A stretch of DNA of 64,000 nucleotides from Pseudoxanthomonas sp. SE1 (GTDB taxonomy: Bacteria > Pseudomonadota > Gammaproteobacteria > Xanthomonadales > Xanthomonadaceae), in NCBI RefSeq assembly GCF_029542205.1, contig NZ_CP113783.1, forward strand, positions 1,417,001 to 1,481,000, read 5' to 3'. Every line of letters begins with the position of its first letter. Position 1 is the first letter of the stretch. Position numbers and translations under genes: made by a program. Positions 48,660 to 55,885 of this stretch are shown here, in pieces. Below the pieces are notes generated by a model that searched no databases, was not told the DNA's origin, and saw only the letters and a list, made by a program, of their open reading frames with translations.

Positions 48660-48925
48660 TTCGCACCCCCGAAGCGGGCGAGGGCGGCGGCGTACCGCGC
48701 GTCGGCCTCGCGACTGCGCTGGTAGAGCGGGCCAGGCTCTTGGCGTTGGCGTTCGTCCGAGCTAGCCCATGCCGTCTGCGCACTGTCGCGCTCGCGGCAT
48801 GCCTCGATCAGCTCGGCGACAGCAGCGCCAACCTGCGCCAGCGCCCACGCCTGCGAGCCCTCGGGCGCGTCCGCATCGGCGCCGGCGCGCTCCAGAGTCC
48901 CGGCGATGTCTACGGTGGCGTTCAT
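48656..48925 (-). CDS. Small helical protein
   Basis: An 89-residue protein from ATG 48925 (MNATVDIAGTLERAGADADA). It is Ala/Glu-rich with helices (VGAAVAELIEACRERDSAQT). It overlaps both neighbours by four bases. The function is unknown. Confidence 0.55.
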   Translation of the reverse strand: MNATVDIAGTLERAGADADAPEGSQAWALAQVGAAVAELIEACRERDSAQTAWASSDERQRQEPGPLYQRSREADARYAAALARFGGAK

Positions 48926-49122
48926 GCCGCACCTCCTTGGGCGCGCTCGGCCTGCCTGCGCAGCAGCCGGATGTGGCTGGCCACGTAGTTGCCGGTGCGG
49001 CCGTGCTGGTTCTCGGAGATCACCAAGCGCGTGGCATCGCGGCGCAGGTTGGGCAGGCCGGCGCGGTCCAGCTCGCGGTGGGCACGGCGCACGGCCTCCA
49101 GGTCGATCGCGAAGGTGGCCAT
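48922..49122 (-). CDS. Small hypothetical protein
   Basis: A 66-residue protein from ATG 49122 (MATFAIDLEAVRRAHRELDR). Basic and partly helical (YVASHIRLLRRQAERAQ). It shares its first base with the last base of the upstream gene. A small regulator or nucleic-acid binder is possible. Confidence 0.52.
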   Translation of the reverse strand: MATFAIDLEAVRRAHRELDRAGLPNLRRDATRLVISENQHGRTGNYVASHIRLLRRQAERAQGGAA

Positions 49123-49340
49123 CAGCGTGCCTCCCTGGCCAGCTCGCGGGCGCGCACTTCCTCGCGCTCGCTGCGTACGTGCAGGCGCGGCACATGACGG
49201 CGGTTGTGGCCCGCGCGCAGCTGTTCGGCGTGCGCGTGGTCGTGGTTGCTGCAGGTGCGCAGGCAGCGCGCAGCGGCGTGCGGAAGCGGGACCAGCGTGT
49301 CGGTCTGCTGGTCGTCGGACATGGTGCAGGCGTCGAACAT
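49122..49340 (-). CDS. Small His/Cys-rich protein
   Basis: A 72-residue protein from ATG 49340, or ATG 49322 (MSDDQQTDTLVPLPHAA). CLRTCSNHDHAHAEQLRAGH may bind metal. It starts 35 bp after target gene 3, next to the VR3 inverted repeat. Confidence in translation is moderate. Confidence 0.45.
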   Translation of the reverse strand: MFDACTMSDDQQTDTLVPLPHAAARCLRTCSNHDHAHAEQLRAGHNRRHVPRLHVRSEREEVRARELAREAR

Positions 49341-49351
49341 GGCAGCGTCTC

Positions 49352-49385
49352 CGGTCAGGTAGGCAAAGGGGCCGATTACTGACCG
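49352..49385. repeat. Inverted repeat at the end of VR3
   Basis: CGGTCAG (49352-49358) and CTGACCG (49379-49385) surround a 20-bp loop that contains the target stop codon region and GGCCCCTTTG. The arrangement copies that at VR1, 4.4 kb away. Confidence 0.5.
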
Positions 49386-49780
49386 ACGCGGCGCACGGCC
49401 AACGCGAACCCGCCGTTGGTGCGGCGGCCGTCGGAGACGTAGCCGTCGTAGAAGAGGACGAGCCACGCGGACGCCGAGGACCAGGCGCACAGGTCACTGC
49501 TCCAGAACCAGCCGCCCTTGATTTCGGGGAAGGCGTTGGTGTCGATGGCCGGGTCGAAGCGGGTGATGTCGACCAGGGTGAGCAGCTCGGCGCGGGTGGG
49601 CAGGCGGAAGCCGCCGCCGTCGTGCTCGACTGCGGCGCAGGCGTCGATCGCCTGCTGGTGTTCGTAGCGACCGGCCAGCGGCGTGCGCAGCCACTCCAGG
49701 CCGGTGGTCGTGTCGACGACGGTCAGGCTGGTGGCGGCATCGCCGGTGGGGTAGGTGAAGCGGGCTTCGGCATTGGACAT
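49376..49780 (-). CDS. DGR target protein 3 (DUF1566, C-type-lectin-like)
   Basis: A 134-residue protein, the first gene behind the leftward promoter. It is almost only a DUF1566 domain: TVVDTTTGLEWLRTPLAGRY, GGFRLPTRAELLTLVDITRF, PAIDTNAFPEIKGGWFWSSD. The variable end reads AWLVLFYDGYVSDGRRTNGG and FALAVRRVGQ. It differs from TR at 16 bases, all adenines, making it the most diverged of the three. It lies about 3.4 kb upstream of target 2 and is separated from the RT by some 15 genes. Confidence 0.93.
   Translation of the reverse strand: MSNAEARFTYPTGDAATSLTVVDTTTGLEWLRTPLAGRYEHQQAIDACAAVEHDGGGFRLPTRAELLTLVDITRFDPAIDTNAFPEIKGGWFWSSDLCAWSSASAWLVLFYDGYVSDGRRTNGGFALAVRRVGQ
49382..49487 (-). repeat. 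DGR variable repeat VR3
   Basis: The 3' end of target gene 3, gap-free against TR. Sixteen of 23 TR adenines in the variable segment are changed (AAC to CTC twice, TAC, GAC, TCC, GGC and ACC, and CAC to CGC) and no other base. Confidence 0.95.
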
Positions 49781-49915
49781 GGCGCTCTCCGGATGAAGGG
49801 AGGGCGCCGGCGGGTCAGTGCTGGGGCCGAGGGGTGCGGCCTGTCAGCGGCCGGAAGGGGGTCCGGCAGGGTGGCGACCCGCCGGTCGCCCGCCAGCTGG
49901 TGGGCTGGCGAGCAG

Positions 49916-49944
49916 AAGTTAGGCGCACCTAACTCGATTGTCAA
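49916..49944 (-). promoter_or_regulatory. Leftward promoter (pL-like) of prophage B
   Basis: On the minus strand, consensus TTGACA (49944-49939), a 17-bp spacer and TAACTT (49921-49916). It starts the operon for target 3, the small genes, targets 2 and 1, avd, RT, ParB-like and integrase. The leader of about 130 nt has a 7-bp hairpin (GGCGACC/GGTCGCC, 49873-49890) and no gene. Confidence 0.8.
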
Positions 49945-49957
49945 TAGGTGTGCCTAA
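49919..49957. promoter_or_regulatory. Two repressor operators over the leftward promoter
   Basis: TTAGG-CGCA-CCTAA (49919-49932) is a perfect palindrome covering the -10 side. ATAGG-TGTG-CCTAA (49944-49957) covers the -35 edge. The same TTAGG-N4-CCTAA pattern occurs three times at the repressor/Cro switch. A half site TTAGG lies at 49965-49970. Confidence 0.82.
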
Positions 49958-49975
49958 TGTATTTTTAGGCCGAAC

Positions 49976-50626
49976 TTACAAATCCCGACCGCCGAACTGT
50001 TTTTCGAAGTCGTCCATTGCTCGTTTTTCGGCGAGGGCGCCCTTGGTGGTCGTAATGACGATCAGCCCCTCGTCAGTCGTCGATAGGGCGCTGTGATAGG
50101 TAACGGAAACACCACCCTTCAGCGACCAGGTTGCCTCAGTAGTCTCAAACGTAGCGCCCATCCGGTTCTGGGCTTTCGGATGTTCGATGGAGGTTGGCGT
50201 ACCGAATTTCTCCGTAAGCTCGGCAAGGTCGTGAGTCTGACCAGCCAACCCCAATGTATGAACCGTCATGTAGTCTGCCTTTCCATCGACGATCCTTACA
50301 CCGAGGCTACCTCTCTTCGACATAGAGGGTCGTTCCTGCAGCGGGAACAATATTGAGACGCTCTCACCTTCCTCGATGGGCTTCCCGATGTTCCTAAGGC
50401 TTTGTATGAAACAGGGGCCGCTTTCGTCGGACCACATGGCATTCTTGTACTCGCGTTTGGTCGCGCGCCGATCTGCGCTCATGTAGTCACGACCTTCTCG
50501 CCAAGTGCATTCGGGGACCGTGAGCGGAACCCCAAAGGGGATCCCAAATACTGCGAAGCTGCCGTCTTGTGCCGTGGCGGCGCCGGCAAGCAGTAAGAGT
50601 AGGGGGGCGCTGGCAAACCTAAGCAT
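49976..50626 (-). CDS. Secreted protein of unknown function, co-oriented with the repressor
   Basis: A 216-residue protein with a signal peptide (MLRFASAPLLLLLAGAATAQ, cleavage after ATA or TAQ). The mature part begins FAVFGIPFGVPLTVPECTW and has two Cys, with no recognised enzyme motif. It lies 25 bp downstream of the repressor gene on the same strand and before the leftward promoter, so it should be transcribed with the repressor in the lysogen. It appears lower in G+C than its surroundings. A lysogenic-conversion role is inferred. Confidence 0.75.
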   Translation of the reverse strand: MLRFASAPLLLLLAGAATAQDGSFAVFGIPFGVPLTVPECTWREGRDYMSADRRATKREYKNAMWSDESGPCFIQSLRNIGKPIEEGESVSILFPLQERPSMSKRGSLGVRIVDGKADYMTVHTLGLAGQTHDLAELTEKFGTPTSIEHPKAQNRMGATFETTEATWSLKGGVSVTYHSALSTTDEGLIVITTTKGALAEKRAMDDFEKQFGGRDL

Positions 50627-50651
50627 CGAATCTCTCCCTTGAGTTAGTGTT

Positions 50652-51398
50652 CTACCCGCCCTGTCGGTAAATGAACTCGCCCCGGATCCTTAGGAGGTCT
50701 GCGTGTTCAGGGCTTATGCGCTCGTCCGGGAAACGACGCTTGTCAGGATTATTGCTCTCGAGTATCCAGCTGCCATCGATATCGCGCCTAAGTCGTTTGA
50801 TCTTCATGCCATCTGGATGATCGATCAAAAAGATTGCCCCAGATTTTGGCGTGGTCTTCCTGCTGTTGAACAGCACTATGTCGCCGTCAACTATGAAGTC
50901 AGCCATGCTGTCGCCATCAGCGAACACGCCGATGACGTCGTCGGACTGCACGCCATACCGTTTGAACCACGCAGCCTCTTTAATGAGGGGTGCGCGGGGT
51001 TCGAGTTCCCATGCGACTGCCCCGCCTCCGCAAGAGCCGTACGCGTCGATCATGTGAATCGGGCCGTAGGCGTCGCGCGCGTACTCCCAGTCAGAATTGT
51101 CGGGCTCGAAGACCTTATAGATCTCGCGCGACGCATTGCCGCCAGGCCGCATCGGCCCGCGCCCAGTGTTGAGCCACTCCGGTCGAACGCCTAACGCCTG
51201 CGAGATAGGCAGCAGCGCCTTTCCAAGGGACTTGGTGGATCCGTTGAACCATCCATGGACGCTCGGCGGCTTTACCCCTGCAAGCCTTGCCAACTCGGCT
51301 GGCTTCGGCGGGTCGAGGAGTTCACTGAGTGCAATATGCAGTCGCCGCGCCAGGGGTGTCGGCGCGGATGACGCTGCGGTGTCAGGTGCTGATTCCAT
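50652..51398 (-). CDS. CI-type repressor with S24 peptidase domain
   Basis: A 248-residue protein. The N-terminal helix-turn-helix (PAELARLAGVKPPSVHGWFN, KSLGKALLPISQALGV) is followed by a linker and a LexA-like C-terminal domain: SDDVIGVFADGDSMADFIVD with the catalytic Ser in GDSM, IVLFNSRKTTPKSGAIFLID, and Lys in GMKIKRL. RecA-stimulated self-cleavage would relieve repression after DNA damage. An operator overlaps its start codon, suggesting autoregulation. It should control both the rightward genes and the DGR operon. Confidence 0.9.
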   Translation of the reverse strand: MESAPDTAASSAPTPLARRLHIALSELLDPPKPAELARLAGVKPPSVHGWFNGSTKSLGKALLPISQALGVRPEWLNTGRGPMRPGGNASREIYKVFEPDNSDWEYARDAYGPIHMIDAYGSCGGGAVAWELEPRAPLIKEAAWFKRYGVQSDDVIGVFADGDSMADFIVDGDIVLFNSRKTTPKSGAIFLIDHPDGMKIKRLRRDIDGSWILESNNPDKRRFPDERISPEHADLLRIRGEFIYRQGG

Positions 51399-51460
51399 TA
51401 GGGAAGCCTAATGCCAGCCGAATTAGGGGTGCCTATTGCATTTCTGTAAGGCATGCCTAA
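51398..51460. promoter_or_regulatory. Three operators of the prophage B repressor/Cro switch
   Basis: TTAGG-GAAG-CCTAA (51398-51411), TTAGG-GGTG-CCTAT (51423-51436) and TAAGG-CATG-CCTAA (51447-51460) are spaced 24-25 bp apart, centre to centre. They match the two sites over the leftward promoter 1.5 kb away. Confidence 0.82.
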
Positions 51461-51464
51461 TACT
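51436..51464 (+). promoter_or_regulatory. Rightward promoter (pR-like) of prophage B
   Basis: TTGCAT (51436-51441), a 17-bp spacer and AATACT (51459-51464). The spacer holds one operator and the -35 touches another. Transcription would start just before the Cro-like gene. On the other strand TTACAG, 18 bp, TAATTC could serve the repressor gene. Confidence 0.6.
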
Positions 51465-51472
51465 CTGTGGCC

Positions 51473-51667
51473 ATGACAGACTCCGACATCATCGATCGCT
51501 TGGGTGGTACGGCCGAAGTTGCCCGTCTCTGCCAAGTCAAGCCGCCCTCTGTGAGTGAGTGGCGTCAGAACGGGATACCACCGGCGCGGCGGCAATTCCT
51601 CCAACTCCTGCGGCCCGAAGCGTTCCAAGTGGATTGTCTTCAGCCGGTCGGCGAAAGGCAGCACTGA
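51473..51667 (+). CDS. Cro-like helix-turn-helix protein
   Basis: A 64-residue protein from ATG 51473 (MTDSDIIDRLGGTAEVARLC). The HTH is TAEVARLCQVKPPSVSEW, like YdaS/Cro proteins. It is the first rightward gene and is divergent from the repressor across three operators, so it is the Cro equivalent. Confidence 0.85.
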   Translation: MTDSDIIDRLGGTAEVARLCQVKPPSVSEWRQNGIPPARRQFLQLLRPEAFQVDCLQPVGERQH

Positions 51668-51668
51668 C

Positions 51669-52019
51669 ATGCCCGGGGCGCGACGCACGCTGACCGATGC
51701 CGAGATCCTGTCCATGCAGCTGAGCACCAGCGCAGCTAAGCGCCTGCGCGGCGAGTGGCCACCCGAACACGACAGGCGCATGGACTCAGTCGCGCCCACG
51801 GCGATGTTCCTGTGGCTCGTCCTGGGACTGTGTGTGGTCGGCTTGGCCGGCACGTTCCTGTGGGAAGCGCTGGGCTGGGCCGAAGAACACTGCGGCGATC
51901 GCACCCACACCGGTGCGGGCATGGAATGCGCGCAGGGTGGTGCACACGAACCGCGTGGGGAAGGGAAGGATGTTGGGCATGGCGCGCAGTCTGCTGCGCC
52001 GCCTGGGGGTAGCGCATGA
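51669..52019 (+). CDS. Hypothetical protein with one membrane helix
   Basis: A 116-residue protein from ATG 51669 (MPGARRTLTDAEILSMQLST). The N-terminus is helical and charged; one membrane helix follows (AMFLWLVLGLCVVGLAGTFL, residues about 44-63), then a Gly-rich tail. The start overlaps the Cro-like stop region by design of close spacing. The function is unknown. Confidence 0.6.
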   Translation: MPGARRTLTDAEILSMQLSTSAAKRLRGEWPPEHDRRMDSVAPTAMFLWLVLGLCVVGLAGTFLWEALGWAEEHCGDRTHTGAGMECAQGGAHEPRGEGKDVGHGAQSAAPPGGSA

Positions 52020-52582
52020 AGCCCGTGCGTCAGTTCCTGCCCCCGCGCCAGTCCGTTGTCTACGGACACACGCGTCGCATGCTCGACCAGACCGCGACCA
52101 ACTATCAGTCCTTCGCCATGGCGTTGGCCGACAGCTATCTGAGCAGTGTGGCGCCGGACGTGCGCGGCGTGCCATTCCGCCTTGGCGATGACCCCTCCGC
52201 CGACATGAAGCACAACGCACAGATTCTGCGCCGCTATCTCGATGGCACGGTCAAGGCGCTGCCCGCAGACCTGGAAGACGCGTGGGTGATGGCATTGCCG
52301 GAGCCCTATCGCGGTGAGTGCGAACGTGACCTGTCGCGGCGACGTGGCCTGTTGGTCGTGCATCAACTGCAGACCGACGAGGCGGGGGAGGCGGTGGGTC
52401 TTGCGCGGCTGCTGCTGGAGTTCGGGCAGTTCGTCGAGGCCCTTGGCCCCGCGCTCGCAGATGGCCGCATCAGTGAAGCCGACGCGCAGTTCGCGCGCCG
52501 CATCCTCAACGAATCCGACGACCTGATCAGCGCCGTGCTGAGCGTGCGGCGACAGGTACAGAACATCCTTCCGGGGGCATAG
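52016..52582 (+). CDS. Hypothetical early regulatory-type phage protein
   Basis: A 188-residue helical protein (MKPVRQFLPPRQSVVYGHTR), overlapping the previous gene by ATGA. Segments such as HNAQILRRYLDGTVKALPAD and ECERDLSRRRGLLVVHQLQT resemble the helical early proteins that follow cro in lambdoid phages. No DNA-binding motif is certain. Confidence 0.68.
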   Translation: MKPVRQFLPPRQSVVYGHTRRMLDQTATNYQSFAMALADSYLSSVAPDVRGVPFRLGDDPSADMKHNAQILRRYLDGTVKALPADLEDAWVMALPEPYRGECERDLSRRRGLLVVHQLQTDEAGEAVGLARLLLEFGQFVEALGPALADGRISEADAQFARRILNESDDLISAVLSVRRQVQNILPGA

Positions 52583-52586
52583 ACGC

Positions 52587-52802
52587 ATGCACAGGGGGAG
52601 TCACTACCGCCCGCTCGTACCGGGCTTGCCGAATGCACGCCGCTGTGCGCCTGGACTTCTGGCAGCGATGGCTGCGCTGTATGGCGACACGTTGCCCGTC
52701 CTGTCGCACGAAGAGGCGCTTGCCGAGCGCGAGCGGATTCGATGCGAGGATGAAGCGCGGCGCTCAGCACAAGGCGTCTTGCCGTTGCGGGGTAGCGCGT
52801 GA
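52587..52802 (+). CDS. Small hypothetical protein
   Basis: A 71-residue protein (MHRGSHYRPLVPGLPNARRC) with a helical, charged C-terminus (SHEEALAERERIRCEDEARR). It starts 4 bp after the preceding gene and overlaps the next by four bases. No family is recognised. Confidence 0.55.
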   Translation: MHRGSHYRPLVPGLPNARRCAPGLLAAMAALYGDTLPVLSHEEALAERERIRCEDEARRSAQGVLPLRGSA

Positions 52803-53014
52803 GCGTGAGCCGTTGCATGCACCACGCCATGGCAATCGCCCAGCAGCCGCGAGCCGACTGGGGTGAGGCGAGCGAGAAGCTCCCCGAGATCTGCCCGAAC
52901 ACCGACTGCACGGGTGGAAAGGGGTGCAGGGAGCGCGTACGCGACTACCTGCGAACCCAGTACCGCATGCAGTCCAGGCGCGACGCCAACCGTCGCGGGA
53001 CGGTGCGCACGTGA
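52799..53014 (+). CDS. Small Cys-containing protein
   Basis: A 71-residue protein with a GTG start at 52799 overlapping the previous stop. EKLPEICPNTDCTGGKGCRE has three Cys and might bind zinc. It ends with a basic segment and overlaps the primase start by four bases. Confidence 0.55.
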   Translation: MSVSRCMHHAMAIAQQPRADWGEASEKLPEICPNTDCTGGKGCRERVRDYLRTQYRMQSRRDANRRGTVRT

Positions 53015-54087
53015 GCCGGCAAGATCTGGACGTCGAAGCACTCAAGGCCGGCGTCGACCTGGTCGCCGTAGTCGGGCGCTACGTGCAGCTGCGAAAGCAG
53101 GGACGTGAGTACGCCGGCCTATGTCCGTTCCACGCCGAGAACAGCCCGTCTTTCACCGTCAACCCCGGCAAGGGCTTCGTGCATTGCTTCGGCTGCGGGG
53201 CACATCACGACGTGATCGGCTTCCTGATGCACATCACGGGATGCGACTTCAAGGAGGCGTGCGTACAGCTCGGCGCGCGGGAGTTCTCGTCGGCGCGCGA
53301 TGGTGTGCGGATTGAGGTCGAAGAGCCCCTCGACGTGACCTGGGTGCCGCTGATGCCAGTGCCTGAGGATGCCCCGGAGATCATGTCGACCGGTGGCTGG
53401 ACGGTGCCGATCTGGAATCCGAAGCGAGGACGCGTGACGCGCCTCAAGCCCACCCGGTTGGATGCGTACCGCGATGCCAGCGGCGAGCTGCTGGGCTACG
53501 TGCTGCGCGCCGACATTGTCGATTGCGCCACCGGAAAGACGAAGAAGTGGACGCCGCAGGTGACGTGGTGCGTGGGGCCAGACGGGAAGCGTCAGTGGTG
53601 CCTGCAGCACTTCCCGCGCCCTCGGCCGCTGCTTGGCCTCGACGCCCTGGCGGCGCGACCGCAAGCGCCCGTGTTGGTCGTGGAGGGCGAGAAATGTCGC
53701 GCGGCTGGCGCTGACGCGTGGCCGCAATACGCGGTGATCAGCTGGCCAGGCGGGAGTCATGGCGTTACCAAGGCGGACTGGTCCCCGTTGGCGGGTCGCG
53801 ATGTCGTGCTGTGGCCCGATGCGGATGCCGCCGGCGACAAGGCCATGCGTGGCTGGAGCAACGATGGCGGCGCCTATCAGCCAGGCATCGCGCAGCTTGC
53901 GGCGCGGGTGGGCGCTCGTTCCATTCGCATGATCGATACGGCCGGCCGGCCGCACGGCTGGGACGTCGCCGACGCGCTCGAAGTTGAGGGATGGACGCCA
54001 CGTCAGCTGGCGGCGTGGGCCGCCGGTCGTGTGATCGAACTCAACGTGGTGCGCCCTGGCGCGCAGCCGTCAGCAGGGCAGGCATGA
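53011..54087 (+). CDS. CHC2/Toprim DNA primase
   Basis: A 358-residue protein with a GTG start at 53011. The zinc finger is complete (YAGLCPFHAENSPSFTVNPG, then FVHCFGCGAHHDVIGF). A Toprim-like region follows with VLVVEGEKCRAAG and RDVVLWPDADAAGDKAM. It makes RNA primers for phage DNA synthesis. It overlaps the VapE-like helicase gene as ATGA, so primase and helicase are produced together. It is shorter than host DnaG because the helicase-binding part is absent. Confidence 0.9.
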   Translation: MSRQDLDVEALKAGVDLVAVVGRYVQLRKQGREYAGLCPFHAENSPSFTVNPGKGFVHCFGCGAHHDVIGFLMHITGCDFKEACVQLGAREFSSARDGVRIEVEEPLDVTWVPLMPVPEDAPEIMSTGGWTVPIWNPKRGRVTRLKPTRLDAYRDASGELLGYVLRADIVDCATGKTKKWTPQVTWCVGPDGKRQWCLQHFPRPRPLLGLDALAARPQAPVLVVEGEKCRAAGADAWPQYAVISWPGGSHGVTKADWSPLAGRDVVLWPDADAAGDKAMRGWSNDGGAYQPGIAQLAARVGARSIRMIDTAGRPHGWDVADALEVEGWTPRQLAAWAAGRVIELNVVRPGAQPSAGQA

Positions 54088-55490
54088 CATTGGCGGCACG
54101 TAAATCCATGACGGTCATCGACGGCGGAAAGGGCAGTGGCCCACCGGACGGCGGTGCACCAGACCCGAATGCATGGGTGCAGCAGCTCACGCGAAACCGT
54201 GACGGCAACGTCGAGGGCACTCTGCACAACCTGCTGCTGATCCTGGAGAACGACGAGCGCTTGGCCGGGTTGTGGTGGCTCAACGAATCCAGCAATCAGG
54301 TGGTGCTATCACGCGACCCGCCCTGGAAGGGGGGTAACCGCGACGAGTTCACCGACGCCGACAGCTGCGAGCTGGCGGCCTGGTTGCAGGACCCTGACAC
54401 CTACTGGGTGAAATGCGGCGATGAGACCGTGCTCAAGGCGGTGATCGCCGTGGCGCGTCGACACCGGCGGCATCCCATTCGCGAGTACCTGACGGGCTTG
54501 AAGTGGGATGGCCAGCCGCGCGTCGAGCGCATGCTGGTGGATCTGTTCGGTGCGCCGGACAACGCCTACAGCCACGGCGCAGCCCGATGTTTCATGGTGG
54601 GCGCCATCGCGCGCGTGCTGTGGCTCGACGCCAAGCAGCCCTTCGTGGGGGCGCAGGTGGACTTCATGCTGGTGCTGGAAGGCGAGCAGGGCAAGCGCAA
54701 GTCGAGCGCACTGCGGGCCCTGTTCGGAAGCAACTGGTTCGTGGAGACATCGGAGTCTCCCAGCGGCAAGGATTTCTACCAGGTCATCCAGGGATGCTGG
54801 GGTGTCGAGATCGGCGAGATGGACAGCTTCTCGAAGGCCGACGTGACCAGCGTCAAGACCGCCATCACCCGACGGGTGGACAAGTTCCGTGCGCCGTATG
54901 AGCGTGTGCCGCGATCCTATCGGCGTGAATGTGTGTTCGCCGGAACGACCAACGAGCACCAGTACCTGCGCGATCCGACCGGTGGGCGACGCTTCCTGCC
55001 TGTGCGAACCGACGGCGAGGTATTGATCGACGAGATCTCGCGGCAACGCGACCAGCTATGGGCTGAGGCGGTCCACCTCTTCGATGAGGGGACGGCATGG
55101 TGGGACCTTCCGGCAGACGCCGCGGACGAACAGGCGGCGCGCTATGTGGGCGACAGCTGGGAAGATCGGGTCGAGCGCTGGGTCGATGGCCGCGCGGCCG
55201 AGGAGCGATATCCCACGCGACTCAAATTCAACGCGGGTAAGCCCGAGTGGGTGACGACCGACGAGATCCTGTGCCATGCCATCGGCATGGATGCAGCCAA
55301 GCACGGCCGGCCAGAGCAGATGCGCGTAGCCAACATCATGCGGTCACTGGGGTTCGAGCACCACCGTGAGCGATGGCCGGATGGCGGACGTGAGAGGCGC
55401 TGGTTTCGCGCCAGCGTAGACGTCAAGACCTGGATCGCTGACCAGCGGGGCAAGCCTGTCCAGGGAGGTGAGGATGCGCCCGACTTCTGA
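54084..55490 (+). CDS. VapE-like phage helicase/ATPase
   Basis: A 468-residue protein from ATG 54084. It has the virulence-associated E family core: HPIREYLTGLKWDGQPRVER, FMLVLEGEQGKRKSSALRAL with an ATP-binding loop, GCWGVEIGEMDSFSKADVTS (Walker B), VKTAITRRVDKFRAPYERVP and RECVFAGTTNEHQYLRDPTG. Such proteins act as replicative helicases in phages and islands. The C-terminus ends just before the repeat-rich non-coding stretch. Confidence 0.9.
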   Translation: MTLAARKSMTVIDGGKGSGPPDGGAPDPNAWVQQLTRNRDGNVEGTLHNLLLILENDERLAGLWWLNESSNQVVLSRDPPWKGGNRDEFTDADSCELAAWLQDPDTYWVKCGDETVLKAVIAVARRHRRHPIREYLTGLKWDGQPRVERMLVDLFGAPDNAYSHGAARCFMVGAIARVLWLDAKQPFVGAQVDFMLVLEGEQGKRKSSALRALFGSNWFVETSESPSGKDFYQVIQGCWGVEIGEMDSFSKADVTSVKTAITRRVDKFRAPYERVPRSYRRECVFAGTTNEHQYLRDPTGGRRFLPVRTDGEVLIDEISRQRDQLWAEAVHLFDEGTAWWDLPADAADEQAARYVGDSWEDRVERWVDGRAAEERYPTRLKFNAGKPEWVTTDEILCHAIGMDAAKHGRPEQMRVANIMRSLGFEHHRERWPDGGRERRWFRASVDVKTWIADQRGKPVQGGEDAPDF

Positions 55491-55885
55491 CCCAACCTCC
55501 TGCGATCTGTCCCAACCTGCCCAACCTCGTGTCCCAACCTCGGGCGTTGTGCCGTGGGCGTTGCCCAACCTGCCCAACCTTTCTCGCGTGCACGCATGGG
55601 GATTGCACAGCCATTCCTTCAATCCTAACAACTCAAACAGGTCAGGCAGGTTGGTCAGGTTGGGGCAGTCTTTGTGGCGCAAGGGTTTCGGGTGTCCCAA
55701 CCTCGGCGATGAGGTCGGACAGGTTGGGCAAGCGTCGTGTTCCACGGGAATCCAGCGCGCTGCGGCCGCGGGGCTCGCCTCGTTCAGGTTGTTCAGGTTC
55801 GGCCACGGGTCCTCCCCAGAGGGTGCCGTCACGGGTAATTCGGACCCCGGTTGCTCCCTAGTCACAGGGGCTTTCCTAGGGGGTT
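55491..55885. repeat. 395-bp non-coding stretch with CCCAACCT repeats
   Basis: No gene fits here. CCCAACCT occurs at 55491, 55511, 55520, 55533, 55564, 55573 and 55696, and its complement AGGTTGGG at 55657 and 55721, with several near copies (AGGTTGGT, AGGTTGTT). Two pairs lie 9 bp apart. Placement directly after the primase and helicase suggests iterons of a replication origin. Degenerate coding sequence on the minus strand is another explanation. Confidence 0.65.

Noticed and set aside
55344..55865. Minus-strand open frame through the CCCAACCT repeats encoding GQVGQ-like runs
   Set aside because: It has no ribosome site or recognisable family, runs against the operon, and its composition follows directly from the repeats. 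It was kept only as an alternative explanation of them.
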